DNA of 14,260 nucleotides from Porphyromonadaceae bacterium UBA3318 (GCA_002361235.1 DESI01000002.1:1-14260), one strand, 5' to 3'; shown: positions 1-7,975, numbered from the stretch's first letter. Notes: a model not told the origin generated them from the letters alone. Numbers and translations are program-made.

Positions 1-50
1 TGATTACTTTTTCAGTGCCCTGACGCGGTGTGGACGTTTTTTAGCTAACG

Positions 51-227
51 TTATTTGCCGGCGCGTTTTAGATAGTCCTCAGCCTTGATTATTACAGGTT
101 GGCCGTTGTCGTCGGCAATAACGATGCTCTCGCCCAGCTTGGCCTTCCGCTCGAAAAGTTCCCTCTGCGCTTGTTGAATATTTTTTCGAATACGCTCAAA
201 TAACTTTATTTCTTCCTGTTCTGACAT
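51..227 (-). CDS. Small 58-residue protein overlapping the zeta-toxin-like gene; candidate antitoxin
   Basis: This short ORF starts with ATG at 225-227 and ends with TAA at 51-53, giving 58 residues. It begins inside the 3' end of the zeta-toxin-like gene, sharing 22 bp in another frame, which suggests translational coupling. The N-terminal half is highly charged and predicted helical (EQEEIKLFERIRKN, then QAQRELFERKAKLG). The C-terminal half reads like a beta-hairpin with a D-D-N-G turn (SIVIADDNGQPVIIKAEDYL). There is no signal peptide or membrane segment. I do not recognise a named family. The overlap with a single toxin-like kinase and the small charged form make an antitoxin or accessory role plausible, but this is inference. 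It could instead be a regulator unrelated to toxicity. That it is a real gene is supported by the tight overlap and the ordered amino acid pattern. Confidence 0.6.
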   Translation of the reverse strand: MSEQEEIKLFERIRKNIQQAQRELFERKAKLGESIVIADDNGQPVIIKAEDYLKRAGK

Positions 228-778
228 GACTCTTTAATTTTAGTAAATAGAGGGGCGTTGGTAATTTTACTACGTTCAACTATGGGAATAAGTTCCTTTG
301 TATTGTCATAAATAGACCAAAGGTCGACTATGGGCACGAATATCTCGAACAGGTTTCGCAATCCGGCCCAATAGCGCCGATGAATCACATCCTTCGGAAT
401 GTTATGGCCGCCGGATGCCACACGCTGTGCCACACGTAGCTCGGCCATCTCGGGCGATGAGAGCCAGAAGAACAGCAGTATTACTTGATATCCCGAGGCT
501 TTGGCCCTTTCCACAAGGTGTTTATAACTTCTTGTCGCCAGCGTTGTCTCTATGGCGAACGATACATGCCGTGAAAGCAGAGTATCGATGCGTTGAAGCA
601 TAAGTTTCCCGGCTTCGATAGCGACTTCTTCAGGATTAAATGGCGATAATCCTTTGGCGATTTCATCGGCATTGACAAATTCCCGGCAGTCGAGCACTTC
701 CGGCAAAACGCTCATTGAGGCCGTGGTTTTCCCGGCTCCGTTACATCCTGCTATTATATAAAGTTTCGGTGTGCTCAT
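206..778 (-). CDS. Zeta-toxin-family P-loop kinase (COG4185-like)
   Basis: The protein has 190 residues with a Walker A motif GCNGAGKTT at 11-19, a conserved Asp in NADEI (D38), IETT with E77 near 75-79, and an arginine-rich lid block (LRVAQRV at about 114-120, then GGHNIP and HRRYWAGL up to 140). This layout is typical of zeta-toxin-like predicted kinases. Classical zeta toxins phosphorylate UDP-N-acetylglucosamine; the substrate of this branch is not established, so the reaction is inferred from the fold only. The ATG at 778 was chosen because a strong promoter (800-807 and 827-830) lies upstream of it; the next in-frame ATG at 829 would fall inside that promoter. The protein is cytoplasmic, with no signal peptide. 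A 58-residue ORF overlaps its 3' end. In epsilon/zeta systems the antitoxin comes first, so the order here is reversed if the small ORF is the antitoxin. Confidence 0.85.
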   Translation of the reverse strand: MSTPKLYIIAGCNGAGKTTASMSVLPEVLDCREFVNADEIAKGLSPFNPEEVAIEAGKLMLQRIDTLLSRHVSFAIETTLATRSYKHLVERAKASGYQVILLFFWLSSPEMAELRVAQRVASGGHNIPKDVIHRRYWAGLRNLFEIFVPIVDLWSIYDNTKELIPIVERSKITNAPLFTKIKESCQNRKK

Positions 779-799
779 ATAGTCATTTAGGGTCTTACG

Positions 800-830
800 C
801 AAAGTTAATAAAATTCCATGAAATGGCAAT
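800..830 (-). promoter_or_regulatory. Bacteroidetes-type promoter of the zeta-like gene
   Basis: On the minus strand a perfect -7 box TAACTTTG (800-807) lies 19 bp downstream of ATTG (827-830), fitting the Bacteroidetes sigma-ABfr pattern. Transcription should start near 793, leaving a leader of about 15 nt before the ATG at 778. A small CCAT-gaa-ATGG inverted repeat (816-826) sits between the two boxes and could be an operator. The promoter suggests that the kinase and small-ORF pair is transcribed independently of rnhB. Confidence 0.75.
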
Positions 831-841
831 CGGTGATATTG

Positions 842-1441
842 TTATTTGCAGCCGCGGAAAGTGAGGCGGTGGATGGGGGTGAGTCCGAGGCGGAGGATGG
901 CGGCCTTGTGCTCGGCGGTGGGGTAGCCCATGTTGCGCTCCCAGCCGTAGCCGGGGTATCGGGCGGACAGCTGGGTCATCAGGTCGTCGCGGTGGGTCTT
1001 GGCCAGAATGGAGGCGGCGGCGATGCTGAGGTATTTGCCGTCACCTTTCACCACGGTGTGGGCGGGTATGTCCATCATCGTGACGGGGTCGAGGTAGGGC
1101 TTGAATTTGTTTCCGTCGACTATGATATGTGCCGGGCGCACCTTGAGGGCGTCAAGGGCGCGGTGCATTCCGAAGATGGAGGCGTTCAGGATATTTATGC
1201 GGTCAATCTCGTCGTGCGGCACCAGATATACTGCCCATGCCAGGGCCTGCTCCTCGATGATGGTGCGCAGCCGCTGACGCTCGGCGGCGTCGAGCTGCTT
1301 GGAGTCGTTCAGTCCGGGGTCCTCGAAATCAGGCGGAAGTATCACGGCGGCGCAGCTGACCGGTCCGCACAGGCATCCGCGTCCGGCCTCGTCGCAGCCG
1401 GCTTCGGCTATGTCGGGTATCATGAACGGCAACAGAGGCAT
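842..1441 (-). CDS. rnhB: Ribonuclease HII
   Basis: RNase HII cleaves the RNA strand of RNA-DNA hybrids and nicks at single ribonucleotides embedded in DNA. The 199-residue protein has the defining DEAGRG motif (D17, E18), LNDSKQL at 44-50, IIVDG with D109, GDGKYLSIAAASILAKTHRD with D152, and the C-terminal HRLTF block (191-195). Length and motif order are normal for the family, and all four metal-binding acidic residues appear present. The ATG at 1441 aligns the N-terminus with the usual short lead before EAGCDEAGRG; an internal Met at residue 7 is an alternative start. The gene follows the polyprenyl synthase gene by 50 bp in the same direction. That gap is a heptameric tandem repeat reaching into the start codon, and no clear ribosome binding site can be seen in it. 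Confidence 0.96.
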   Translation of the reverse strand: MPLLPFMIPDIAEAGCDEAGRGCLCGPVSCAAVILPPDFEDPGLNDSKQLDAAERQRLRTIIEEQALAWAVYLVPHDEIDRINILNASIFGMHRALDALKVRPAHIIVDGNKFKPYLDPVTMMDIPAHTVVKGDGKYLSIAAASILAKTHRDDLMTQLSARYPGYGWERNMGYPTAEHKAAILRLGLTPIHRLTFRGCK

Positions 1442-1488
1442 GATAGGTATGAGGTCAGAGTGATGAGTTACGAGTTACGAGTTACGAG
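1440..1488 (-). repeat. Degenerate 7-bp tandem repeat, seven copies, abutting the rnhB start
   Basis: Read on the minus strand, 1488 to 1440 divides into seven 7-mers in strict register: CTCGTAA three times, then CTCATCA, CTCTGAC, CTCATAC and CTATCAT. The last copy includes the A and T of the rnhB ATG. An eighth degenerate copy (CTAAGAC, 1489-1495) may include the stop codon of the upstream gene. Identity is perfect at one end and decays towards the other, as in an expanding and ageing microsatellite. Confidence 0.85.
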
Positions 1489-1491
1489 GTC

Positions 1492-2466
1492 TTAGCGGTC
1501 GCGGCTGATGATGTAGTCGAAGATTTCGCGGAACGATTCCTTGCTTTCCGAGTCGGGGAGGGGCGCGATGATTTCGTCGGCTTCCTTCTGCATCCGGCGC
1601 ATCTCGGCGAAGGCGTCGTCGATGCCGCCGTGCACTTTGGCAAACTCTACGAGTGATTCTATTTCGGCGGCAGTCAGGTCGCCGCGTCGAATCAGGTCTT
1701 TCATGCGGTCGGATTCCTCCTGCGGAGCGTTCTGCAGGGCGTAGAGCAGCGGAAGCGTCACCTTGCCTTCGCGCAGGTCGTTGCCGGTGGGTTTGCCTAT
1801 CTGCGGGTTGGGGAAATAGTCGAAGATGTCGTCCTTGATCTGAAAGCAGAGGCCGAGCAGTTCGGCGTATCGGCCCATCGGAGCGACGTATTGTTCCGGT
1901 GCGTGGCTTACGTCCAGTCCGACGTTGACGCAGCTGCAGAACAGCGAGGCCGTTTTCTGGCGTATTACGGTGAAATAGCTGTCGGTGTCGAAGCTGTGCT
2001 CGCGGGCGGTGGTAATCTGGTCAATCTCGCCCAGCGAGAGTTCCTGACCCAACGCGCACAGGGCCGATACGACCTTGACGCTGCCGCTGCGGAGTCCCAC
2101 GGACAGGGCGTTGGAGACGAAATAGTCGCCCACCAGGACGGCGATGTGGTTGCCCCACGAGGCGTTGATGGTGTCGCGGCCGCGGCGCATGAATGTCTCG
2201 TCCACGATGTCGTCATGAATCAGGGAGGCGTTGTGCAGCATCTCCAGCGACGCTCCTGCATACAGCACCTCGTCGCTGACACGGCCGAACATCTTGGCGG
2301 CCAGAATCACCAGCATGGGGCGTATCTGCTTCCCTTTCACCTCCAGGTAATGGTCCACGATGCCGTTCATCATACGGTTGGGGGTATGCAACGAATCGGC
2401 AATGATGCTGTTCATCGCTTCAAGTTCGGGAGCCAAACGCTTTACAATGTTTTCCATCCGGGCCAT
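1492..2466 (-). CDS. ispB: Long-chain all-trans polyprenyl diphosphate synthase
   Basis: This enzyme adds isopentenyl units to an allylic diphosphate to make the isoprenoid chain used for menaquinone. The 324-residue protein has the first aspartate-rich motif DDIVD at 85-89 followed by RRG, a GDY block at 113-115, and the second aspartate-rich motif KDDIFD at 211-216 followed by GKPTGNDLREGK. The residue five before the first Asp is Ala (A80) rather than a bulky aromatic, which agrees with a long-chain product; the exact chain length cannot be read. The start at 2466 is the longest; Met-4 at 2457 is as likely, because the promoter -7 box at 2475-2482 would leave almost no leader for the longer form. 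It heads a minus-strand pair with rnhB and diverges from the PorZ-like gene. The symbol is used in the general sense of polyprenyl synthase. Confidence 0.92.
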   Translation of the reverse strand: MARMENIVKRLAPELEAMNSIIADSLHTPNRMMNGIVDHYLEVKGKQIRPMLVILAAKMFGRVSDEVLYAGASLEMLHNASLIHDDIVDETFMRRGRDTINASWGNHIAVLVGDYFVSNALSVGLRSGSVKVVSALCALGQELSLGEIDQITTAREHSFDTDSYFTVIRQKTASLFCSCVNVGLDVSHAPEQYVAPMGRYAELLGLCFQIKDDIFDYFPNPQIGKPTGNDLREGKVTLPLLYALQNAPQEESDRMKDLIRRGDLTAAEIESLVEFAKVHGGIDDAFAEMRRMQKEADEIIAPLPDSESKESFREIFDYIISRDR

Positions 2467-2474
2467 AATGGGGA

Positions 2475-2482
2475 CAAAATTA
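2475..2482 (-). promoter_or_regulatory. Likely -7 box of the polyprenyl synthase promoter
   Basis: TAATTTTG on the minus strand matches TAnnTTTG exactly. No good TTTG lies 19-21 bp upstream; the nearest TTG (2495-2497) is only 12 bp away, so the -33 element is weak. Transcription would start near 2469, implying a very short leader and favouring the start codon at 2457. Confidence 0.4.
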
Positions 2483-2623
2483 CAAAAAAATTGTCAATAT
2501 TCCATCCCGAAAGCTAAAAATCGCCCGCGAATCGGGCTGCGTCGCCCCGCAAAGACACACACACGGTGCGCAACGTGCGGGAAAGGCGTAATTTTATGGT
2601 GAAAACCACGTTTAAATAACATA

Positions 2624-5323
2624 ATGAACAGAAGCATAAGTATATTACTGGCTCTCGCGGCCCTCGTGGCGTGCGGTACGACCATGAGCGTACAGGCGCA
2701 GACCGAGGATGTCGCGGCGCAATCGGACGCGACATGGAGGACGCATACCGCGTTCGACGGCCAGATCAGCAAGATAATAGAGGGCAACCGTTACGTGTAC
2801 GTGTTCGCGCACCAGGCTTTCTACCACAACGATACGTATTACAAGATGTTTCAGACACCACGCGGCACGGTGCTGTATATTGACAAACAGAATCCCGGCC
2901 AAGGCGTGCGTGGCCTTTTCGACACATACAGACCCACGGGCAATGACGTGCGTGTGTTGAATTACAATCCCCGCACCGGCACCCTGTGGATATGTTACGG
3001 CGACGGAGGCATCGACGTGCTGGAGGATTCCGGCACGATGCATTCCATCAAGGAGCTCCGGAGCCCGGCGATGTCCAAGATGGGACAGGCGGGCACTGTC
3101 AGTTTTGACCTGAACGACGATGCCTGGATTGCCATGGACAGGGGATATGTCAGGATTGACGGCGCCACGTTCGAGGTGAAGGAGAGTGTGTACGTCGACA
3201 GCCCGGTAGAATCCATCTGTCTGGTGGGCGACAATGTGGTGGCCATTGTGGGCGATGCGTTTTACGACGCCCCCGAGTCAGGCGACAGGACGAGAATAGA
3301 ATCGTTCAGGAAACACACGGAGCTGAGCGTGACGTCGGCCAACCGCATTCTGCCGCTTTCGGCCACATCGTTCGCCACATTGATAGACGGGTCGAAGCTG
3401 AGTGTCGTGACATGGAAAAACGGCAACATGACCGCCGAGACCAGGGTGACGGACGCCACATTCTCCAACCAGCTGTGTACCGGCACGGCAAGTATATGGG
3501 AAAGCAGCACAATGCCGTGCCTGAAGCATATCGTGGCCAACCAGTACGAAAACAATTTCATTCCGGCCGCGAACGGCTATCTGGCTTTCTCGTCGACCAC
3601 GGCTTATTTCGTGCCTATGGGTTCGGCTTCGGGTCAGTCGTTGGCAAGCTACAAGTTCCCCGTGTCGACGCCGCGATACGTGGGGACCCAGGACTTCGAC
3701 GATTTCTGGTTTTACGAAAGGCGTAAGGGATTCTATAGCCGTGCGGTCTCGACGTCCAACGGCACATGGAGTCAGCCGGGCGCCATGATACAATGGCACG
3801 GTCCCGTCGGAATGGAATTGACCCACATGGAGTATTCGCCTGTAACGGGAGTGACGGTGATGAACCGGAACTCCACCCCGCGGCATTACACACGCGTGTA
3901 CGGACTCAATCCGATGTTGCTGAGCGGTTATAAAGGAGGAACATGGACTAACTATTCGCCCATATACGGCACTCCGCGCAGTCTGAACGGAAACAGCACC
4001 CTGACCGCGAAATTCAACAACCAGCGTTCTTATCCCTATCCTTCGGCCCATCTGACGGGGTTTATAATTGATCCGCTGCACCCTGAATATGCTGTGGTAT
4101 CATCGATAGACGCCGGTATAATCGCCATGAATATGACCGATATAGAGGGGCAGATATTGAGATTCACGGACGCGCGGGACGGATATAAGGATTTTCCCGG
4201 GTACATGGAAAATTTCGAGACAAAGGATGGCGCCCGGTATTCATGGACACGTATCATCGGAGCGGATGCCGACAACGTCATCTGGGTATGTATGATGGAT
4301 GTCCTGGACTACAAGGGGGAGGGCCCCCGGATCGACCTGATGTATTGGACACCCGAAAGCCGCAACGAGGCCATGACGGCTCAGGATATATCCAAAGCGG
4401 GGAAATGGAAGTATCTGACTTTCCCGCTGCCGGATCTTCAATCCACTCTGACTTTGCGCGGTGGGGGCGGCGCAGCCCTGAAACATCCCAAAAACAAAAA
4501 CAAGATTGTAGTCATATCCAATAACTGGGGCAGACAGGGCATCGTGGTGTGCGACCATAACGGCACTCTTGAAGATGCCTCGGACGATAAGGCGGATATG
4601 ATATATCAGATCAAGACGCCGGACGGCCTTCTCTACCACAAGGAATACATCATGGCGGTCGCCGAGGATCCGGTCACCGGAAACGTATGGCTGTCGTTCG
4701 ACGGCAAACTTATGTCGGTGGACCTTACCAAGCCGGTTAAGGACGGAATCATAGAAGGAACGGAGTTTAAGGCCGTATACGCGGACGGGAGCCGGGAGCC
4801 GGCGGTCATGTCTGATTTCGTATACAGCATTGCTTTTGACGAATATAACCGTATGTGGGTCGGCACGTGTAACAGTGGCGTGTACGGCATATCGGCGGAC
4901 CGCAGGAAGGTGATGGCCCATTACGATATGACCAATTCGCCGATGCTGTCCAATCAGGTGGACGGACTGTGCTGGGATCCGGATGGCAGCGAACTGATGA
5001 TAGGCACGGACATGGGCCTGCATTCCGTCAAGCCCGATCTGGTTCAGGCCGGGGCCGCAGGAACCGGCACACCCATGGCATACCCCGTGAATGTGCTTCC
5101 CGAGTACAGGGGCAACGTGAAATTCGTCAACCTTCCGGCGCAGACAGCTTTGACAGTGATTGACCCGAAGGGCAGACAGATAAAACAACTGCCCGCTGTT
5201 GACAACGGGCAGACTGTATGGGATGTATGTGATTCCGACGGTCAGCCGGTGCATCAGGGAGTATATGCAGTCAGGGATGTGACGAAACAGGTGCCGGATT
5301 TCCGCATCATAGTGTCTCGCTGA
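2624..5323 (+). CDS. Large exported PorZ-like beta-propeller protein
   Basis: The 899-residue protein starts with a hydrophobic signal sequence. LVAC at 14-17 is a possible lipobox, but cleavage after VQA near residue 25 would also fit, so lipoprotein status is open. The region from WRTHTAF (38-44) through LNYNPRTGTLWICYGDGGIDVLED (112-135) resembles the N-terminal propeller of PorZ, the type IX secretion (T9SS) outer-surface protein that binds anionic LPS. Further propeller-like blades follow (NVIWVCMMD, GNVWLSFDGKLMSVDL, NRMWVGTCNSGVYGI, SELMIGTDMGLHSV). After a Gly/Ala linker the last 85-90 residues (GNVKFVNLPAQTALTVIDPKG to QGVYAV) resemble a T9SS-type C-terminal beta-sandwich with its typical DxxG and GVY turns. 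The role is inferred: surface or periplasmic, perhaps binding a glycan or the T9SS. It is the only plus-strand gene, and its 3' end overlaps the epimerase gene by 17 bp. No convincing ribosome binding site precedes it. Confidence 0.75.
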   Translation: MNRSISILLALAALVACGTTMSVQAQTEDVAAQSDATWRTHTAFDGQISKIIEGNRYVYVFAHQAFYHNDTYYKMFQTPRGTVLYIDKQNPGQGVRGLFDTYRPTGNDVRVLNYNPRTGTLWICYGDGGIDVLEDSGTMHSIKELRSPAMSKMGQAGTVSFDLNDDAWIAMDRGYVRIDGATFEVKESVYVDSPVESICLVGDNVVAIVGDAFYDAPESGDRTRIESFRKHTELSVTSANRILPLSATSFATLIDGSKLSVVTWKNGNMTAETRVTDATFSNQLCTGTASIWESSTMPCLKHIVANQYENNFIPAANGYLAFSSTTAYFVPMGSASGQSLASYKFPVSTPRYVGTQDFDDFWFYERRKGFYSRAVSTSNGTWSQPGAMIQWHGPVGMELTHMEYSPVTGVTVMNRNSTPRHYTRVYGLNPMLLSGYKGGTWTNYSPIYGTPRSLNGNSTLTAKFNNQRSYPYPSAHLTGFIIDPLHPEYAVVSSIDAGIIAMNMTDIEGQILRFTDARDGYKDFPGYMENFETKDGARYSWTRIIGADADNVIWVCMMDVLDYKGEGPRIDLMYWTPESRNEAMTAQDISKAGKWKYLTFPLPDLQSTLTLRGGGGAALKHPKNKNKIVVISNNWGRQGIVVCDHNGTLEDASDDKADMIYQIKTPDGLLYHKEYIMAVAEDPVTGNVWLSFDGKLMSVDLTKPVKDGIIEGTEFKAVYADGSREPAVMSDFVYSIAFDEYNRMWVGTCNSGVYGISADRRKVMAHYDMTNSPMLSNQVDGLCWDPDGSELMIGTDMGLHSVKPDLVQAGAAGTGTPMAYPVNVLPEYRGNVKFVNLPAQTALTVIDPKGRQIKQLPAVDNGQTVWDVCDSDGQPVHQGVYAVRDVTKQVPDFRIIVSR

Positions 5324-6506
5324 CGCGCTCGATAGCCTCCACGCACATACGCCCGTTGTGATACGGACATTTCCAGAAGCCGGCATGGTCGTCGTCAAGA
5401 TTGACCGTCTGCCGGCCTTCTTCGTTACGGCAGCTCCAGTACCATTCGCCCTGCTCGCGGTCTATCAGGTGGTTCTTGATATAGTCCCAGGTCTGCATAG
5501 CGCGTTCCATCTGGGCGTCCTCGCCGTGGAAGCGTGCCAGGTATATCTGGCCCAGTACGGTCTCGGCCTGCACCCACCAGTGGCGGTCGTTGTCGTATGC
5601 GCCGGATTCGTGACGCTCGTAAAGCAACGCACCGTCCACGGTGCGTCCCTCCAGGGCCGCGTGGGCTAAGTGATACGTCTTGTCGAGAGTTTCCTCGTAT
5701 AGTGCCGTGTCCCCTATCACCTCGGCGGTCTCAAGCATCAGCCAGCTGCCTTCGATGTCGTGGCCATAGCTGATGATGCCGTCCTGACGCTGCCAGTCGT
5801 CGTTGAAGAACAGTCCCAAGTGGTGGGTCTCCGGGTCGAGGATGGTATCGAGGAATATGCGCAGACTGCGCGTGGTGGCTTCAAGCACGGCGGGGTCGCG
5901 CCATACACGCAACAGGGCCGTGTAGCCCTCCATGATGTGCAGATGGGTGTTCATGGTCTTCGACGCGTTGGCGTCCTTCTCGCTCAGACGCATATCGGCG
6001 ATGGGCGACCAGTCGCGTTGCGAAGCCTCGATATAGCCCCCTTTCTCGCGGTCAAGACTATGGTTCTCTATATCATAAAACAATTTCTTGGCCATCTCCA
6101 GCGATGTCTCGTCGCCGGTGGCGCGGTAATGCTCGGCCAGACCGTAGATTACGAACGCTATGGCATAGTATTGCTTTTTTGTGTCGAGGGGTTCGCCTTC
6201 GGCGGTGACGCTCCAGTACACGCCGCCGTATTCCGGATCGATGAAATACCGGGCGATATAGTCGCGGGCGCGGAGTGCGGCTTCGGCATAACGCTCGTCC
6301 TTGGTCAGACGGTAGGCCGTTGAGAATGTCCAGAGAATGCGGCCGTTCAGGATGGCGCCCTTCTCGGCATCGGGATGCAGACGGTCGTGACCGTCGCGAC
6401 GGCCGTAATAGCCGCCGCGAGGGTCAGTCATCTTGTCAATCCAATAATTCAGTATGTTGTTGTCGAGCGTGTCGCGCAGCTCGGCCACGAATTCCTGTTT
6501 TGTCAT
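5307..6506 (-). CDS. AGE-family sugar 2-epimerase, probably mannobiose/cellobiose 2-epimerase
   Basis: Cellobiose/mannobiose 2-epimerases interconvert glucose and mannose at the reducing end of beta-1,4-disaccharides, here most likely mannobiose to mannosyl-beta-1,4-glucose. The 399-residue protein is full length for the (alpha/alpha)6-barrel family. Conserved elements are NGRILWTFS (R56), NTHLHIMEGY with H188 and H190, SYGHDIEGSWL with H249 and E252, WWVQAE (310-315) and CPYHNGR with H383, which provide the general acid/base histidines. No signal peptide is present, so it is cytoplasmic. It is the last gene of the mannan operon, 17 bp after the transporter gene, in the position of BF0774 in B. 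fragilis. The N-acylglucosamine 2-epimerase subgroup is the alternative, but the GH130 neighbour argues for a disaccharide substrate. Confidence 0.92.
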   Translation of the reverse strand: MTKQEFVAELRDTLDNNILNYWIDKMTDPRGGYYGRRDGHDRLHPDAEKGAILNGRILWTFSTAYRLTKDERYAEAALRARDYIARYFIDPEYGGVYWSVTAEGEPLDTKKQYYAIAFVIYGLAEHYRATGDETSLEMAKKLFYDIENHSLDREKGGYIEASQRDWSPIADMRLSEKDANASKTMNTHLHIMEGYTALLRVWRDPAVLEATTRSLRIFLDTILDPETHHLGLFFNDDWQRQDGIISYGHDIEGSWLMLETAEVIGDTALYEETLDKTYHLAHAALEGRTVDGALLYERHESGAYDNDRHWWVQAETVLGQIYLARFHGEDAQMERAMQTWDYIKNHLIDREQGEWYWSCRNEEGRQTVNLDDDHAGFWKCPYHNGRMCVEAIERVSETL

Positions 6507-6523
6507 ATTTTATTGTATGGAAA

Positions 6524-7975
6524 TCAGATGGTGTTGGCGAAGTCCGTGGCCTCGTCCACTGCTGGAATATCCTTGGGAGCGGCTATGCCGCGCTGCAGTG
6601 CCAGCTGGCTTACTATGTCGTCCACGCGCTTGGTGGTAAGGGGATAGAAATACACTATCACGACGGCCAGCGCAGCCACGATGGCGGGGATGAAGCTCAT
6701 GAGCCACCACAGACAGGAGATGGCCGAGTCAGGCTGTGCGATGACGGCGTTGGCCTGGTCGGTGGAGCGGACTATGTATCCGAATCCGTCAAGCAGCCAC
6801 ATCACCGCCGCGCCGCCGATGGCGCCGCCGAACTTCATGGCCATGGAGCTGGAGGAGAAGATCAGGCCGGTGGAGGCCGTCTTGAACTTCAGCTCGGCGT
6901 AGTCGCTGACGTCGGCGTACATGGACCATACCAGCGGCGACATGATGCCCGTCAGTGTCGAGATCAGAATCTGGAACAGCAGCATCAGCCAGTATCCGGC
7001 GTTGGTGAGCGGCAGGAAGAAGAAGCCCACGCTCAGCACTATCAATGTCATGTTCACGAGCATGAACGTTGTCTTCTTGCCCAGACGGTTGGCGATGGGC
7101 ACGCACAGCGCCACGCCCACCATGTTGGCTATCTCGCCGATGCTGAGGAACAGGCCGGCATAGAACATGACGCTGAGTCCGAACAGCATGATGTTGGTGT
7201 CGGCGCCTATGACGTCGGCGAAGAAGTATGCCACCGAAGCGCCGCGGATGGTGTTGAACAGGTTGAAGCAGAGGGCCGCGCCTATCAGCAGCCACCACGG
7301 ATTGTTATGTATCAGGCTCTTGAAGTCCTTGCCCACCGAAGCGGTGGAGACGGTCTTGATCTTCTCGCGGGTCAGGGCGAAGCAGCAGATGAACAGCACG
7401 AAGCAGCATATCGCAATCACTATCATGGCTCCCTGCCACGAGCTCTGCAGGCTGTAGCCGCGCTCGCTGAACAGGTCTACCAGCGGTTGCCACAGCGCCA
7501 GCGCGATGAACGAACCGCCGTAGGCGAAGAACATGCGGAAGGAGGAGAATACGGTTTTCTGTTTGGGATTATCCGTTATCACGCCCAGCATCGCGCCGTA
7601 AGGCACGTTGATGCCCGTGTACACGGTCATCATCAGGATGTATGTGACGTAAGCCCAGACCAGTTTGGCGGCATATCCCCAGTCGGGAGTGGTGAACAGC
7701 AGGATGCCGCAGATGGAGAACGGAGCCGCGATCCAGAGCAGATAGGGGCGGTACTTGCCCCAGCGCGTGTGGGTGCGGTCGGCAATGATGCCCATCATCG
7801 GGTCGGACACGGCGTCCCAGATGCGCGTGATCAGCACCAGGAAGGCGGCGTCCACCAGCGATAGTCCGAACACGTTGGAATAAAAGAAGGGAAGGTAGTA
7901 GCTGAACACCTTCCAGAACATCGACGACGCCATGTCGCCGAAACCGTATCCTATTTTCTCTTTCAATAGAGCCAT
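6524..7975 (-). CDS. GPH-family sugar:cation symporter, predicted mannobiose importer
   Basis: The 483-residue protein is polytopic, with about 12 predicted membrane helices, and carries the signature of glycoside-pentoside-hexuronide symporters: KIGYGFGD at 7-14, then RIWDAVSDPMMG (51-62) and DRTHTRWGKYRPYLL (66-80). Family members such as MelB couple sugar uptake to Na+ or H+. The three acidic residues D54, D58 and D66 in this block correspond to those commonly involved in cation coupling. It lies in the inner membrane and, by position between the GH130 phosphorylase and the epimerase, should import mannobiose or short mannosyl disaccharides made in the periplasm. It corresponds to BF0773 in the B. 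fragilis cluster. The gap to the upstream GH130 gene holds a strong hairpin, so its expression could be uncoupled from that gene. Confidence 0.92.
   Translation of the reverse strand: MALLKEKIGYGFGDMASSMFWKVFSYYLPFFYSNVFGLSLVDAAFLVLITRIWDAVSDPMMGIIADRTHTRWGKYRPYLLWIAAPFSICGILLFTTPDWGYAAKLVWAYVTYILMMTVYTGINVPYGAMLGVITDNPKQKTVFSSFRMFFAYGGSFIALALWQPLVDLFSERGYSLQSSWQGAMIVIAICCFVLFICCFALTREKIKTVSTASVGKDFKSLIHNNPWWLLIGAALCFNLFNTIRGASVAYFFADVIGADTNIMLFGLSVMFYAGLFLSIGEIANMVGVALCVPIANRLGKKTTFMLVNMTLIVLSVGFFFLPLTNAGYWLMLLFQILISTLTGIMSPLVWSMYADVSDYAELKFKTASTGLIFSSSSMAMKFGGAIGGAAVMWLLDGFGYIVRSTDQANAVIAQPDSAISCLWWLMSFIPAIVAALAVVIVYFYPLTTKRVDDIVSQLALQRGIAAPKDIPAVDEATDFANTI

Noticed and set aside
1440..1488. 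Possible CRISPR array at the heptamer repeats
   Set aside because: Units are 7 bp with no spacers, so this is a simple tandem repeat.
2520..2610. Promoter for the PorZ-like gene
   Set aside because: TAATTTTA at 2589-2596 is one base off a -7 box, but no TTTG lies at the right distance upstream, so I did not call it.
6275..7864. Plus-strand open frame (529 codons) opposite the symporter gene
   Set aside because: The translation is rich in His, Gln, Gly and Glu without domain pattern, as expected for the reverse complement of a hydrophobic membrane protein.
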